A DNA stretch of 64,000 nt from NCBI GenBank assembly GCA_003260075.1, contig QLIY01000134.1:41264-105263 (forward strand), written 5' to 3'. Each line of letters opens with the position of its first letter. The first letter of the stretch is position 1. Shown piece by piece: positions 39,501 through 54,500 of this stretch. A model generated the notes under the pieces. The model was not told the origin of the DNA. It was given only the letters and a program-made list of their open reading frames with translations, and made no database searches. The position numbers and the translations under genes were made by a program. Source of the DNA: Phallusia mammillata (Eukaryota; Chordata; Ascidiacea; Phlebobranchia; Ascidiidae).

Positions 39501-42500
39501 ATATAGTGGAGAGATATTTCAAAAATCACTCCAATAGTGAAGTCTATACAAAGTATACTTCGGTTTTATTGTTAGGAAAGTAATAGTCGTTATCGGGTTG
39601 CGCGTTTTTTGACTTTGTTGGTCACAAAAATATGGCGTGGCAAACTTTATGGACACGGAAAAAAAAAAAACTGCAATAAAGGGGCTTAACTTTTTTTCTT
39701 AATATTTAATGTACCCCAATAAAACTGCTAACTATATGACACAACATATCCCATAGAGATGGCTAATTACTTCTTTGGAGATAATCACCAACAGGTGTAA
39801 AAATATCGTGTTTTGAAGCATGTTTCACTTTAATTCGAATCATTTACTTTGTACAAGCAAAACCGGTGGTTCTTAACTCTGAACACGCCTGAGAAACAAC
39901 TGTTAATGGGTTGGACCCACGCAAAATAATTCACATTCAACTTACAGCCGAAAGTTTTTTTAACAAAATTTGTTTGGCTGCCTAAAAAAATTATACATGT
40001 GTGGGCTTGACTTACATTTCAGTGTAAGTTTCAAACAATAGCATCGTGGTTTGAATATTGCATTGTACCCTTGGGGTGGTTGCACTTGGCACATGCGATG
40101 GACTTAATGACGCTGAAGCAATTATCGCGATTCGATTGAATCCTCGTGAGAATTAAGATCGCGCGTAGTTAGTTAAGTTTCCACTTGCGCATGATCTCGT
40201 CTGCTGATTGAATTCTCGGATTTTACCGAAACTCGGGAAAAACCTGAAATTTAACTGAACTTGGAAACCACCAAGACGACCACGGCGATAAGTAAAACAC
40301 CCAGTGTATAACTTACACAATTACACGAAAAAGTTGGGTATTTTTTATGTATTGAGGCAAGTCCTTTCGTTTTTGAAGCGCTGCAATCATTTTGGGTACA
40401 AATATCACTGATGGAAACGTTTGGTTTTACCCAATAATTGTTTAGTTATTGCTATTTTGCCCTAAACAAATGGAGTAGTGCGTGTATCAATAAAAATATC
40501 AGTTACCTAAATGCTTGATTATAGCTCGTGGCGAACAATCGATTTGATGTTTAAATTAAAACACTTTGAATTCATTTTCAACTTAATATGACATATTCGG
40601 AAAATGCGGTGCTACTTCCAATCCGACACAGATACGAACCAAAAATCCCATACAACAAATGCACTACAAATAGTTGGTCACTAACATACCATAATCACTA
40701 CTAATTGAAACTAGCTACAATCACGAATTCCATTCAAGAGTTACAAACAACAAAATTCCTTTCGATTGACGTTTACATATTTACACCTTAAACGGGCATA
40801 GTAGCGAAACAAAACTGACCAACACAATAAAAACTTTAGAATTATTTGTTTTGTCCACCCCTACACACCTGTACAGCTGTTCTCTCGTGAGGCGCTGTGA
40901 TTTTCTGTCACGCTTCACTTGTTTTATGTGACGTCGCTTCTGGCTGAAGTTTCTGGAAAAACATAATTGGAAGCGAGTTACTCCTTAACGAGGAATGTTG
41001 TAAATTTCCATGTAATGCAAGCGCGAGGAATTCATGTTCTATGTTGTCAAGGCGAGTTTTGTATTGTTTCATGTCCATGAGATAAGTTGAAAAGTTCAAA
41101 CAAATGTTGGAAGGGAATTGTTTTCCCCCTTCGTGCCGTTTTACATGGGGGGGGGGGCGTCGCTTCTGGCTGAAATTTCTGGAAAAACATAATTGGAAGC
41201 GAGTTACTCCTTAATGAGGAATGTTGTAAATTTCCATGTACAGCAAGCGCGGGGAATTCATGTTCTATCTTGTCAAGGCGATGGGAGTTTTGTATTGTTT
41301 CATGTCCATGAGATAAGTTGAAAAGTTCAGACAAATGTTGGAAGGGAATTGTTTTCCCCCTTCGTGCCGTTTTACATGGACAACAACATTGGAATGTAAA
41401 TTAACACAAATAGGGTTAAATCATAGCAGGTTTAATCCAGGCCTATTGAAGTACTGTATGAATGTTTTCATCTCTGTTAAGTTTTGAAAGTAGAAAAACT
41501 TTTCTAAAAATTGTTGAAAAAACTTACCCATTTTTAGGTTTTCCTCCATTCCTCAACACTACAAAAATAACAACAATCATAGTTAACATTGTATTTTTTT
41601 TATTGAAATTTAAATCGGAAAAACATAAACGTAACAAAGATTGTGTAATTACGTTATAAGGGATGGTTGCAAAGAAATAAGGTATAGTCTTGCGGTGGTT
41701 TAAAAGTAAATATTAAATATTATCGTCGTAAGGGACAAAAATGTAGTATTGTGTTGGTTTAAAGCACATACGCCACGCGAAACGTACGCACCAACACTTA
41801 CAGACGACAAACACATCAAACCTACACATAGGTTGCGACAAAAAATGTCGTCAAATTCAACAACCGTCTCAAACAGCTATTCAATGTCGAAAAGCGTAAA
41901 GTTATTACTTCCAACAAGTCCAACGGAAATTAAACTAAACCCCCACGACAGATAGGATCCAGATATTTACGTGTGTGTGTCCGAAGTCGTAATATGAAAC
42001 CCTGAGCCAGTGGGCAGAACCACGTATACTATGACATCATGCTTTGTTGTGGTACACGTGCTCATGTTTTGTGACCTGGTGTTTAATCCTCACAGGAGAT
42101 TCCGCTCCCAGGGCATCAGATTCGTGGCCGTTTCAGTGTCTACTTTCAGTTTTTTGTCGCGACAACCACCATCTTGTACTTTGTCTGATGCAGACACTTT
42201 TAAAACGAAACTCGTTCCCATTTTAACAAGACTTCCTCTGCGCGATGGTCTTTACTCTTTACCTCTAGCGTATTAGACAAAAAATATAACGCAAATACTG
42301 ATCCTAACTGTCTTTAGGGTGCATTTGTGACATCATAAAGCATTATTTGACGTATTTTTTACCAGTACAACGTTAACTGCAACAGCAATTTAAAACAGTC
42401 CAACTTAATATCTGATCATCAAATATTTCACATTTTTGTCTATTTCAAACATCTTTAAATCCCCAAAGTGTATTGTGACGTCATAACTCACCTCGGTCTT

Positions 42501-45500
42501 CCCTTTTTTCGGTCACGTGACGTTTTGTGAGAGTTCCCCCCATTTTGTAAAATAGAATATTTCTCTATTCGTCGTAGATGCAAAATATCGGCAAAACGAA
42601 AACATTAACATACATAAATACACTATAAATATATCTGAAACAAAAAATAAGTGATTAAATTTCTAGTAAATGTGAAAATTTACAGATATTCTTGCATTAA
42701 ACAAAGTTCACTTTATATTTCAGTTTATGCTACTTTCTTTAATGTTTTTCTGATACTTGGTATTTCCTGCTAAACTGTATCTGAGTTTTGTTTTACGCTT
42801 AAATTCTTACATTTATACAAATCAAAAAGAAACAAAAATAAGACTTAAAACAAATCCAAGCATCAACTCTGAAGATAAAACTCAACGTTGAAAAACTCTA
42901 CACCTAAACTTAAAATGCGGTCCATTACCGATCCACGTTTGTTTACATTCCAATATCTGACCTTTTTACCTCATTTCCAACCCCGCTAACCCAACAAGCA
43001 TTGAAATTCACAGAAGCGATACCAAACCATCATAAACCATATCTACGAGAGAAATCTTATTGAAAATCTCCGCCTAAATTGGTCTGGCTTATATCAGGCT
43101 TATCTTTATGTTGACAACATACAAAATGCCACTCTTTAAGCCATGCCGCAACTCTGTGTTACTCAACCAACATTTGTTTTACTAAAATCAGGATTTTGCA
43201 AAACTAAGTAATACAAATATGTTAACAGTAAATGCTTAATACTGGTATAAAATAAATGTTTACCATTTAGTGACTTTTAGGGCACAGTCGTCTTCAAAAA
43301 CAACGTTTGTGAACTTAGTTTTAGAAAGAAACTCTTGTGCCCACCTATATAACTAAATCCCAAAAATAAACACATCAAGCAACAAGCAAACATTTCGTAC
43401 TTCTTTAACACATAACGTCATCTAAGACTTTCTGGCCACATGTAGGCTACTTAGGATTTAAACTATCTGATACAAGCTTAAGGTAAACAACAGTTTATAG
43501 AATAGATTACAGCATGTAAGCATCAGATAAAGATCCAGAAAATGCGGTTAACACCTAATGTAACATGTACACACTGGTAGTACCTGCAACAGCTGAATGG
43601 CCTAAACAGGCGTTTTTTACTCGCCGTGCTTAAGCGTTCTGCTTTAAACGGGTTAAGCCTACAGCATACCACCAATAGAAAAAAGTGGCACAATTAAATT
43701 CTTTTACCGTTGGAGTTAATATTGTGAATGGCCCAATGTTGTTTTCGTCATTTCAGAATGAAGTGATTGTTTATGTCTGTGACGTTCTGTTTAGCTGATT
43801 GTGTTTTGGTTAAAAAATCAATATTTCGTAACCAAACTGTGCAAGGTTGCCAAGGGGATATTGATTGCATGCATTGATTAACACCGTTTCATACTTTAGC
43901 AAGTATATTTCGGTTAAAAGTTGAATTAGACTAAACGTTAATTAGGTTTGGATGTTGACACATTAGAACGCAGGACTATTTAGTTTGTTGTTTGTACTAC
44001 CGGTTCTACCAAGTTAAAACAACGTCATTAAAGCTAATGAAACAGAAAAAAAAATACTACCAACTTTCTGTTGAGCCGGTCTAATAAAAGCTTAATATTT
44101 TATAGCTTATTATCATTCTCCTACTTTCTACAACAGAACACAGCGTTGAATTGGTAGATTGAGCTCAATCGAAAGGTTACGATCTAATTGAACGGTTAAT
44201 CAACACCTGTCTTTCAAAAGGCCATGTCTGCATAAACTGACCACAAAATAGTAAATAGGAAAAGTCTTACCTTAACAAAAATACCTCAAATGCCAGATAT
44301 AAATGTCACCAACCGCTATAAGATATTAAAGAATTTTCTGGACGCTGCACGATTGCTGCATACTTGCGTAACTGGTCACCGCAAATGCAAAATCAACAGG
44401 AAATTCGCTCGCTTTCCCGCGTTTTGCCTCTTGAACACAACAAACAACATCTACAGTACAAACAACCGCAGTCTAACCCTCCAAGCTGCTGTGATACCGA
44501 GTACAGACCTTCCATAAACCGACATGCACCGCAAACCGACCACCACGTACCATTCCAAGCATTCAGTACAATCTAAACACCGATCGCCAACGAAGACAGG
44601 GCGGGTGCGCTTGTTTTGACACCGCACGCAATTTCGACAATTGAACCCTAATTGTGACGTCACAACGTGGCAACGCCTCCAATTTGGCGCGAGTTTCTGC
44701 ATAAGCGCCAGCGAAAAGCGTTGTCAGAATTCCAAAATCTTGCGCTGCCAAGTTACCCCTTTATTTTAGCTTGACTTTAGGAAGCGCCATTTTTCATTCC
44801 GTCTAGTATTCGAATCAAGGTGTCGCGGTTTTGTGACGTCACAATGCTTGGGTTAAGGGGCTGCATTGAAACTACCTGGTGCGTGGTGAGCTATGCTCTG
44901 AGTCTCGTTGTTCACGTAAATAAGTAGGAGTGGGTCAAAAATGCTTTGTTACGTTGCTATTATGATGGTCTAAACTAATTGGGAAACATCTGCGGTTATA
45001 AACGCATTTTTCTCTCCTGACATACATACGTAAAAATAACATACAGATATATATACAAATATGTTTCAAAAGTATACTTATCTAATCTATTTTGCGAGTT
45101 AAACAATTCTGGCACATCAAAACGAAGTTAATTCGTCACACCTTTCCCTTCGCGTGTCATAAATTTTTTTAACATTTACAAAAAAACAACAAACAAATCA
45201 GCACAAAAATATGATAAAACATAACAATACACACACTCACAGGCTACACAGGTTCAGTCAAACATGTATAATACTCTCCCCTCTACCGTAACTAATGTTA
45301 CAGCTATTAAAAATTTACAACACAATTGAACCATTGTCACTTGATTCCAGATTACTTTGCAATCGATCCCTTCACCGGTGACGTCACAGTAGCGCGTCAA
45401 ATCGTGGTGTCACAGCGCCACCCAACGGTAATAAATGTAACAGTAACTGCGACGGATGGTGGCGGTCTGGAGAGCAATGTGACGTTACAAACGAACATTG

Positions 45501-48500
45501 TTGACGTCAACGACCACGCTCCGACTTTTCAACAGCCGAAAGTAAATGTTATACGCATTCAAGAGGTACGTTGTTTTTGTAAGTTATTTAGTCAATGAAC
45601 CTTATTTTTCTTAATTTTGTGCCCAACTAGCCCGAATGACATTTTCGTTTGACTATTTTTTTTCTCACATCTATTTTTTTCAATTCCGAAATTTTAAAGC
45701 GGGGTGGGCAACCTGCGGGCCGCGGGCCAAATGCGGCTCTTGATTAAAGGTTGTGCAGCCCGCAGAGACGCTTGGGTTTCACCCGTACTGCCAAACGAGT
45801 CCAACTATTATACATTTTGAGCAGATTAATGCACCCGATGCTATTTTTCTGTGACCTGGCGTATATGTGGCTAGAATTAAATGAAATCTAATTTTGACAA
45901 TTGAATTTGGCCCTACAGTATCAAAGGTTGCACACTCCAGTTTTAAAGGATTAACCAATTCTGCTAAAGTATGCTGATTCAACATATCTGGAAAGTTTCT
46001 GCAATCGTTCTGTTTAAAAGTCAAAAGTTTTCATTCAAATGTTTTTACTGAATCGATAATTTGCATCTGATCATTGTTTGTATTATTGCGTCACATAGGA
46101 GCAGCCGGGAGGAACGTTTGTGACGCAAGTAATCGCCACTGATGACGACATCGGCTTGAACGCTGAAGTTCGATACAAGCTCCATCTTTCAGACTCGACC
46201 GAGGATGACGCTTTTCTTATTGATGACGTCACAGGACGGATTGTGACGTCACGGAGGTAAATATGCCTATCTGTTCACGTAACACCTAAAATAAAGATAA
46301 ACTTATTACGAGTTTTTACGATTCAATGATGTCATATTTCATTTTCCCACGCTATGTTCAGGTTGGACCGTGAGAAGCGGAAGTCCTACTTGTTACGCAT
46401 CGAAGGTCACGACCTTGGATCGCCCCAGCAGCAAAACTTTAAACTTCTAACCGTCAAGCTCGATGACGTCAACGACAACCGACCGTACTTCACTACACAA
46501 GGTCTTTGTGACGTAACACACCATGCATTATACATGCGTTTCGATTTTTTAAAAGCCTAAGAAGACAAACTCAATTCATATTAGAGTCAATAACAGAACA
46601 TTAAAGAGAATTTTTAATAGCTACTAGGGATTTGGCACTCGTAGATGCTGCTTAGCCGCTCTAAACATAACACTGCGTTTTGAGCTTTCGGTGTCACAGA
46701 ATGCTAGTTGTTGAGCAGAAAATTCTATCAATATTTTATGTGCGGTGTGCAGATTGATGTTGTGTATATGTATGGTTATAGATATATTTACGTAAAAAGT
46801 AGGTACTGTTGAATAATAATCGTAATAACTTTGCAGACCAGTTCATAATAATTCTTGAATTAATTAACAAGGTAACTGACTAAAAACTCTTTTGATTTGA
46901 CATTTCAATTATTTTATCTTTCAGGAACTGCAACACAGACCATCAAAGTGGCAGAAAATGCCAAAGTCGGATCAACAATTGGTCGAGTCCGCAGTGCTAA
47001 CGATCCCGACCAAAATGGAAAAATATTTTACCATATTCTCACACAAGATGGCGACAGCGAGCAAGCGGCGTTTCGCATGAGTGGAGACAGAATCGTGCTC
47101 AGTGGAGCGTTGGACAGGGAATCACTGGAGCGGTAAGTGCTGCGAATTCCGAACGGTTTGGGGCAAAATGCGCCTTATCAGCAAAATACCAGGCGTTTTT
47201 TGAATTCAAAACTAGACACAAAATTCGTGTGCGGTAAATACGGTTATAAAAGTATAGGATTTTGTCTGTTGTAAGTGCTAGCCATCCGGCGTTACAAATT
47301 TATGTATGATATCTAGATGCTGCCTTTTTTGTAATTTTGCTTTTTTGTGGGCCTGAGACAAAAGTTGTCAATTTTGGCTTACGTCCACAAAAATCGTTAA
47401 TAATTTAAACCCCTAAAGAATGAAGTAGCTGCATGAAACTTGGTTATACACACTGCAACAACCTTAAAATGTTGATCAAAACACGTGGGCAACCCTCCAC
47501 TCTGTTTCACCGGTTTTGCATTTCAGCAACTTTTTTCGCAATTCAGCAATTCCGTTCTGTTTTGGCTCCAAGGCTTTTTTCACACGCTTAAGAAAAAACA
47601 GACACTTTTTAAGTGACTCTACGCCAAAATTAATAGCGTACATAGTCGCCTTATTCACATAATCGCAAACAAATTTGGTTGAGGTGTTGACGGTTTATAG
47701 TGATAAATTGTCTTCCTCCTACCATAGAATCAATTATTCGATATTCGTTACCACAGTTCGCCTCAATACAACTACCTTCACGCTTCCGTGCGTTTGAAAG
47801 ATAATCCAGTTTTTGTCGTGTCATTGTGTGAAAGCTTTTGGGGGTTAAATACTTCGTTTGGGTTTGGTGTGATTTTTGTACAAGAATCAGATAAATATGA
47901 CACCTTGTTTTTCACGTTTACTCCCTGGCGATTTCAAAGATAAAATGTATGGCAAATTTAATAAACATACTAATCACGCATAGCAAAAACATGAATAAAC
48001 ATCCTATATTCAGCCCCATAAAACGGTCCATTTTTTAATTGGGTTTCTCTAGCCTACGCCTTGCCATGTGTGTGAATGCTTGGGAGACCGGCTAATCCGA
48101 TATAACGCCTACAGCACGCCTGACGTATAAAGAATTTAACTTTTCTACGCCCCCTACACTACTACTTTACATATTATAGATATATTCTCATTATCGGAGC
48201 AACCAACAACCCAAACTTTACAAAACCGCTACCCTTTGGACGGTGGGACACAGCAGTCAACGAAGATGATAAAATCCTCCCTTCAGATCTGATGGCGAAT
48301 CGCATCACCTACCCAATGTCATTAGTCTGGGACCCGTCACGTGACAAATCCCTAATGAGAATGACAGTACTAGTCGATGACGTCATTGACGAGAAGCCGA
48401 CGTTCTCACGTGACCGTTACGTCACCGCCGTCGAGGCATCGGCGCGATTGAATAGCGTTTTAATAAAGGTTAGTAAATTGGCTTGGATATGCTCGGAAAA

Positions 48501-51500
48501 GTGCGGGTCATGGTGATACTACGTTTGCCAGATACACAAATGTCTGTTGTTTGCTTTGCCGTCAAAGTACATATTCGGAGCCTGTTCAAATAAACCGAAC
48601 CTGCGCCATTTGTCTGCAATTTGTGGTGTGGATTTTGTGCGTAACGTTTGTTTGGTTTTGGGCCTCACCTCTAGCAATAACAGGTTTACGATGTCTGTGA
48701 CCCTAATTTGTAGGTTATTTTTCAATTCATACTGTGCAAAATGCTTGCATTTGAACTTGAGAAATGCAGTGTTAACCTTTTTTTTCAATTTGTTTGACAA
48801 TACAGACGGTAATCGATATTTCTGATCCTGTTTGGATTCAGAACATTAAAATGAACAATAATCTAAATCAGCTGTTGTAAAGAGCCTAAATGTAGAATAG
48901 CAATTATGTTTACAGTACGAACCACACCTTATTATCACTACATGATTTTATACCACTAATATTTGAAAGGTTTTGGTGATAGTTAAACGCTGTATTGTTG
49001 CACAGATTAATGCTACAGACTTGGACTTAAACGACTACATAGAGTATGACCTTGTTAGCTGCCAATTAATAAAACCAAACAACAAAACTGTCCAGCGACG
49101 TCATGATTTCGTCATCAATCGTGAAAGTGGCGTCATTACTACGTCGTCTTCGATCGGCGGAAATAAAGGGTAAGCGTTTTTGTTTATTTAGTTAAAGTAT
49201 AAATATAACATTTCGAAGTACAGCATCCATTGAAAACACATTTTTGATGAGTCATTGTTAGTTTGCAACCGTTCAACGTACCATGACTCGACAAAATTGC
49301 TGAGAACCTTTGAAAGGAAACAGTTGCTTGGCAACAACGGCTGTGTGAAGACATGAATTTAAAGACATAATACAAAAAGCACGCATATAAAAATTTCACA
49401 CCGAGCATTTTCCTACACGAAAAATTTGTTTCTATAAAGCTCATTCAGAGCGACGTAAATTTGCATCGTGGTTTCGTTTTCTTTTCCATTCTAAAATGCC
49501 GTCGATATACGTGAACACTGGCTGGTAATACCTGAAAATAAATAGAGATCCAAATAAACTCTTCTTATTCTTAAGCATATTCGATCAAAAGCATATGTAC
49601 GTGCGTCTATAAAAACGGCCGGACTATATTTGTACTCACATAGGACACATAAATAAAAAAACGGGAAACAGAACTGCTTTTCGTTTTCGGCCCCTACTAA
49701 CTTATATGGATTGTATTATCTTGGATAAAACGTATTTCAGTTTTGCAACGTTGGTATACACATTAATTGTTTCCTATTTTTTACCTGTTTCCATATTCGT
49801 GGTGTAAGAAATGGCGTCTCGGTCCAGCAATTAGGCCGGCTGGTAAAATTTTGTCGTAAGACCAAGGAAAATCGTATCCACTGTGATTGTCGAGTAAGAT
49901 TGGCACAAATAACATGATAAAGAATGTTCTAGTAAGAGGGTGGGCACCTTGGATCTGTGTATAGTAAATTTGTGTTGTTTACATATTTTAAAACAAGCCA
50001 CACAAACAAGAAAACAAGGCCGTTTACGATTTTTCAGGCAACTAAATAACATTGTAACAGCACTTCTATCAAAAAGAAGTTTAAAATGATTATTTGACTA
50101 ACTGACATATAATGGCAATTACACGTTAAGCGATAAACCTACAATTACATTTCAAGATCATGGTGGTCATGAGCATGTAATTAGGGACTTTTATTACCTT
50201 TAATCCTGCATTAGCGGATAACACCAGAGCAATTCTTTCCACCATGTGAAGTTTATTTGTAATTTTCACGTTTAGTGATTCGTGAGTGTGATGTTTTTTG
50301 TGAAAAAGTCTGCAAATGAAAAAGCTTTTATTTTCAAACAAGATAGCAACTTTTTGTTAATCTGGCACTACTAAAATAGTAATAAGCATTTTGGTTACGT
50401 TTTCAAATATCACACTGAACCAAAGACAATAAATTAATTTAGTCTACCTGTATAGTGTAGCATTTTTATGAAATATAAAATGTTGAAGAAAGAAACAAGC
50501 ATCATAAACGACAAGCGCTATCACCAGGTGACGCACAACGTCTCCTAGCAACGGTGCTGCTACGGGCAACGCCCTTGTGGTCTGCAAAAAAGCATTCTTA
50601 ACTATCAGAAGTCTAAATCGTATTTTGCTGTTGTACCTGAAACAAGTGAAGACGTTTTTCGTCTAAAACTTGCGGTTCGACTCCGGCGTACGATTTCACG
50701 TGAAATGTGTCTAGAATCACTAAAGGCAGCGAATATTCGAAAGCCTCCCTTAATTGCATTACAACTGATGTTTTTAGATATACTGCACTGGTATCTGTAA
50801 TTCTGAAAATAAAAGTGTAAATAATTTATTACCATAAATGCTAAGGTACAATGTACTACTGTATATCTAAAATGTACTCAAAATGAGCAGCAGACGATCA
50901 GCGTCAGTGTAATGTTTTATTTTAAAACACAGAAATATTAATTTCGCCTATTTGGGCATCGTCAGTTTCCGTCTGAAAAGAAAAGAACGATAAAAACACA
51001 TAAAAGCTAAAACGTTAAAATACTAAACAAGTGACAGCCGCTAAATCAGACAAAAGCGATGAAAAACAATGGAGAAGGTATGTAACTAACACCAAAGCTG
51101 ACTGACTGCTAAAAAAAGGGGTGGCAATAAAGGCGCCGGTAGCAAGCGAAAAAAAAACTGTAATATACTATTAACACTTACTTGTACTTTTCAGCCAGTT
51201 TGTAGTTGTGCATTAATCTATGAGCAAATAATGGAAGATAGGTCCAAACTTGAACAGAAAACGTCTCGTTGTAGACAGTTTGATACCAAAACTGATGACG
51301 TAGCCATTCCCACGTCAAATCTATGACGTATTGAATGGCGTCAGCATTGCAATAGGCGATGTATATCAATAGAATTGTGATAATGCGTAAAAGTGTCACA
51401 AGCTTAGTGTTGGAAATGGTCGAATCTTCATTTGTTTGCCTCAGTTTGGCGGGAGTAGACTTTGTTACAGTCTGTGTTATCGACATTACCACTGAAAACG

Positions 51501-54500
51501 TGCTAAATGTGCCTAATCCTATGGGGTCTAGAAAACAATTACACATTTACTTTACATAAAAGGTTACTCACATGTTCCATAACATACCACATTTGCTTAC
51601 TGTACTTATCTTGTCCTACTAGCAAAACAATTCTATTTTTAACACTGCTGTGCACAAAGATCGCCTGTTTCATAAATACTAGCTGGCTCGCTATTCCCAT
51701 ATCACCGAACAGGCTGTATCACTTAAATATAAATAAATAGAGGGGATTTTACGGCATCCTGATCAACTGTACTTTCCAAGCCAGCGTGATAAACTACGAC
51801 CAAAAATCACCTCTTTATGTCCACAATCTCATCTGCTAGCAGTCTTTTCAAAGCGCTTACCAGCAACCCTGCCTCAAAGCTTTTCAACTTCGTGACAATG
51901 CAACGTTTTAAAGCGCACTTAATTCCTTCGCTCAATAGACGAAGGGAGATGGTTGTAATTGGAAACCGGCGTTGGCTTGTAGGAAATTACCGCTGTCAGG
52001 CTCTCTCCGCAAAGGCTGTGTAAATAACACGTTCATGTAGAGCAGGGGCGGGCAACATACGGACGGGATTTTGAGCGGCCCGCAGACAGTTTCAGGTCTT
52101 ACATGATAATGTGGCCCGCCACGACAGTCTGCCGCAATCCGCCCCTGATGTAGAGTGTGTATTACCCGTATCGCTTCAGCCCTTGTATTATACATTTAAC
52201 TGGCGTTGCTACACTTGACAGCCACTAAAATACAATTCTACAGCTTGCTGATTCTTTCAAATTGCCTCATTCATAATAAATAATAGACCGTGCTTACAAC
52301 AGTCAACAAAACGTGCAACATGAACGACAATCTGCTTTCAAACAACTGTTTAAAAATTCATTACTCTTTATTGACTCGTCACAGTCCATTGAAACGTAAC
52401 AATACCTTGGCAATGGCGAAAAGATAGCTAGTTATCTACACAATGTACAGCAGCCTGGCCGTATGGGTGTCATAGCCTTTTACAGTCCAGTTGCAACGAA
52501 TTAGAACAATTATGTACATCCTGCTGACAGAAACGCACGTTTTCCACGCTTAACTTCCTCCGTGTTTGGACAGGCTTTATAATAGATTTTAAACAGCGTC
52601 CGGATTATTTTGTTTACAATGGACCTTACTTAAGCAAAGTAAACAAATTTTGAATGACGTACGGCGCGCATTTGATTAGAAAAACTTACTAATATGCGCC
52701 TATCCTTGCAGTATAAACACACCCTGAATAGTGGGTACCTTGTACTGAGCTACTACGGGCATCCTGCAACTTGAAAAACACAACCTTTTTTGTCATGTTT
52801 TAAGAGTGAATTTGGCGCGTAGATATTTTAGCTCAAGATCATCAACTAGCGGACGCGAAATATCGGACTTTTAACTTTCGAAAGACGTGTACTTATAATC
52901 AAAACCTGAAACAATAACCCAACAGTTACGTTTCAGGAACTTTGAAAATACGATTTGAGATTTATTTTAATTAGCATTATTTCGCAAAATGATTGCTATG
53001 ATAAACAAAAAATAAAAAACTTTCGACTTTCGACAACCAACATCTCTTTTGTGAAGTTTAAATCTGTTATTGTTTTGTCTCAGACGTTACGTCATGACTA
53101 TCAGGGCACGTGACTCTGCAAATCTTTCATCCACAACAACACTGGAAGTTTTGATCAAACAAAAAAGTCGCCGGCTGAAATTCGTAGTCGAGAGTCCGCC
53201 AGATGTCGTCGCAGAGCAACAAGACAAGTTCACAGAAATTCTGCGTAAGCAATACTTTATCTTTTAAGTCAGGGGTCGCCAAACTACAGAGGTCACTTCA
53301 TCCGTCCCGCGATCACATTTTTTGGTTTGCCAAATGGGCTAACTTTGTAACATTCAAAAATTAATCTACTCCTTACTAAAGTTTTCCTGTCGCGATATGC
53401 AGAATTGATATTACCTAGTTTAATGGGATTACAACGCCCAAGATTGATCTAAATCCGGTTTGTTACGTCACAAACAAGACTACGAGCGTTAATTGTGCAC
53501 AAACAATTGCCTTCTTTTGTTACTTGTGACGTAATATGCAAGCATTGCTCTTAACACGAATTATACAGTTTAACAGTCGCATTACCAGATTTTAAATGGG
53601 ATTGTAGAAAGACCATCTCTTGGCACCCCTTTAAAAATTGGCACAAGGCTAAGTTTGGAAAGACGGCACTACGGCATGTAAATTATGCGGCCCGCGCGAA
53701 TCATTCTTAAACTTATCCGACCCGCAGTGAAAAAAGTTTGGTGACCCCTGTTTTAAGTGCTTAAAGTCCTTAGAAAAGTGCATGCGCAGTTTGTATATGT
53801 ATTAATGTCATGGAAAACATATTTTTGTTCATAATACAACAGAAGTGTGCTTTGGTCTGCAACTACAGATAACAACCAACAACACTTTTTTGTAGGTAAT
53901 CTTACAAACTCAATAGTAACAATCGACAAAGTGCAAAGTCACGTGACATCTGCAAGGAAGCGTGACCTCACCAAAAGTGACGTCACAATCCGAGTGTTCG
54001 ACAGCGCGCTTGAAGTCAATCAAATTGCTCAGAGGTTAAGGAGATCGTCGGGCCTCAAACGGCTGTTCCGAGACTATTCTTTCTTCGTAAGTATATATAC
54101 TTATACGTCATCATACAAAAAAGAAATAGAGTTCTTTAAAATAACAATTTTTAAAGCTGTTAATGTGTAAGTAAAGCAGCGAGTTTTAAACCAACATACA
54201 GAGATAACTTAAAAATTTTGACGGTTTGTCAAATGACATGAATGGATTTGCAGGAAGTTGAAACGCGGAAAGAAGTTATGATTCCAAACAATGTTATGGG
54301 ATTGCGAGTTGGTTTGTCCATCATGTTTATCATTCTCAGGGGGGGGGGATTTTTTGACGGTTTGTCAAATGAAAATGAATTGATTTGCAGGAAGTTGAAA
54401 CGCGGAAAGAAGTTATGATTCCAAACGATGTTATGGGATTGCGAGTTGGTTTGTCCATCATGTTTATCATTCTCATCCTTGTGATCATCTTCTTTATCGT

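Noticed and set aside
40908..41334. Minus-strand ORFs that looked like another exon of the death-NHL gene
   Set aside because: The two diverged copies around the G-run do not keep the same open frame (the second copy meets a stop after the small indel), and no splice sites join them to neighbours.
36227..45350. Possibility that CDH23 ends at exon 32 and a separate cadherin gene begins at 45351
   Set aside because: The split codon completes in phase and the repeat (EC24-like) continues across the intron; there is no stop, start or signal peptide there.
50605..50835. Plus- and other-frame ORFs over the CH25H-like exon
   Set aside because: They are shadow frames; only the frame ITDTSAVYLKTS to DEKRLHLFQ joins the neighbouring exons in phase.
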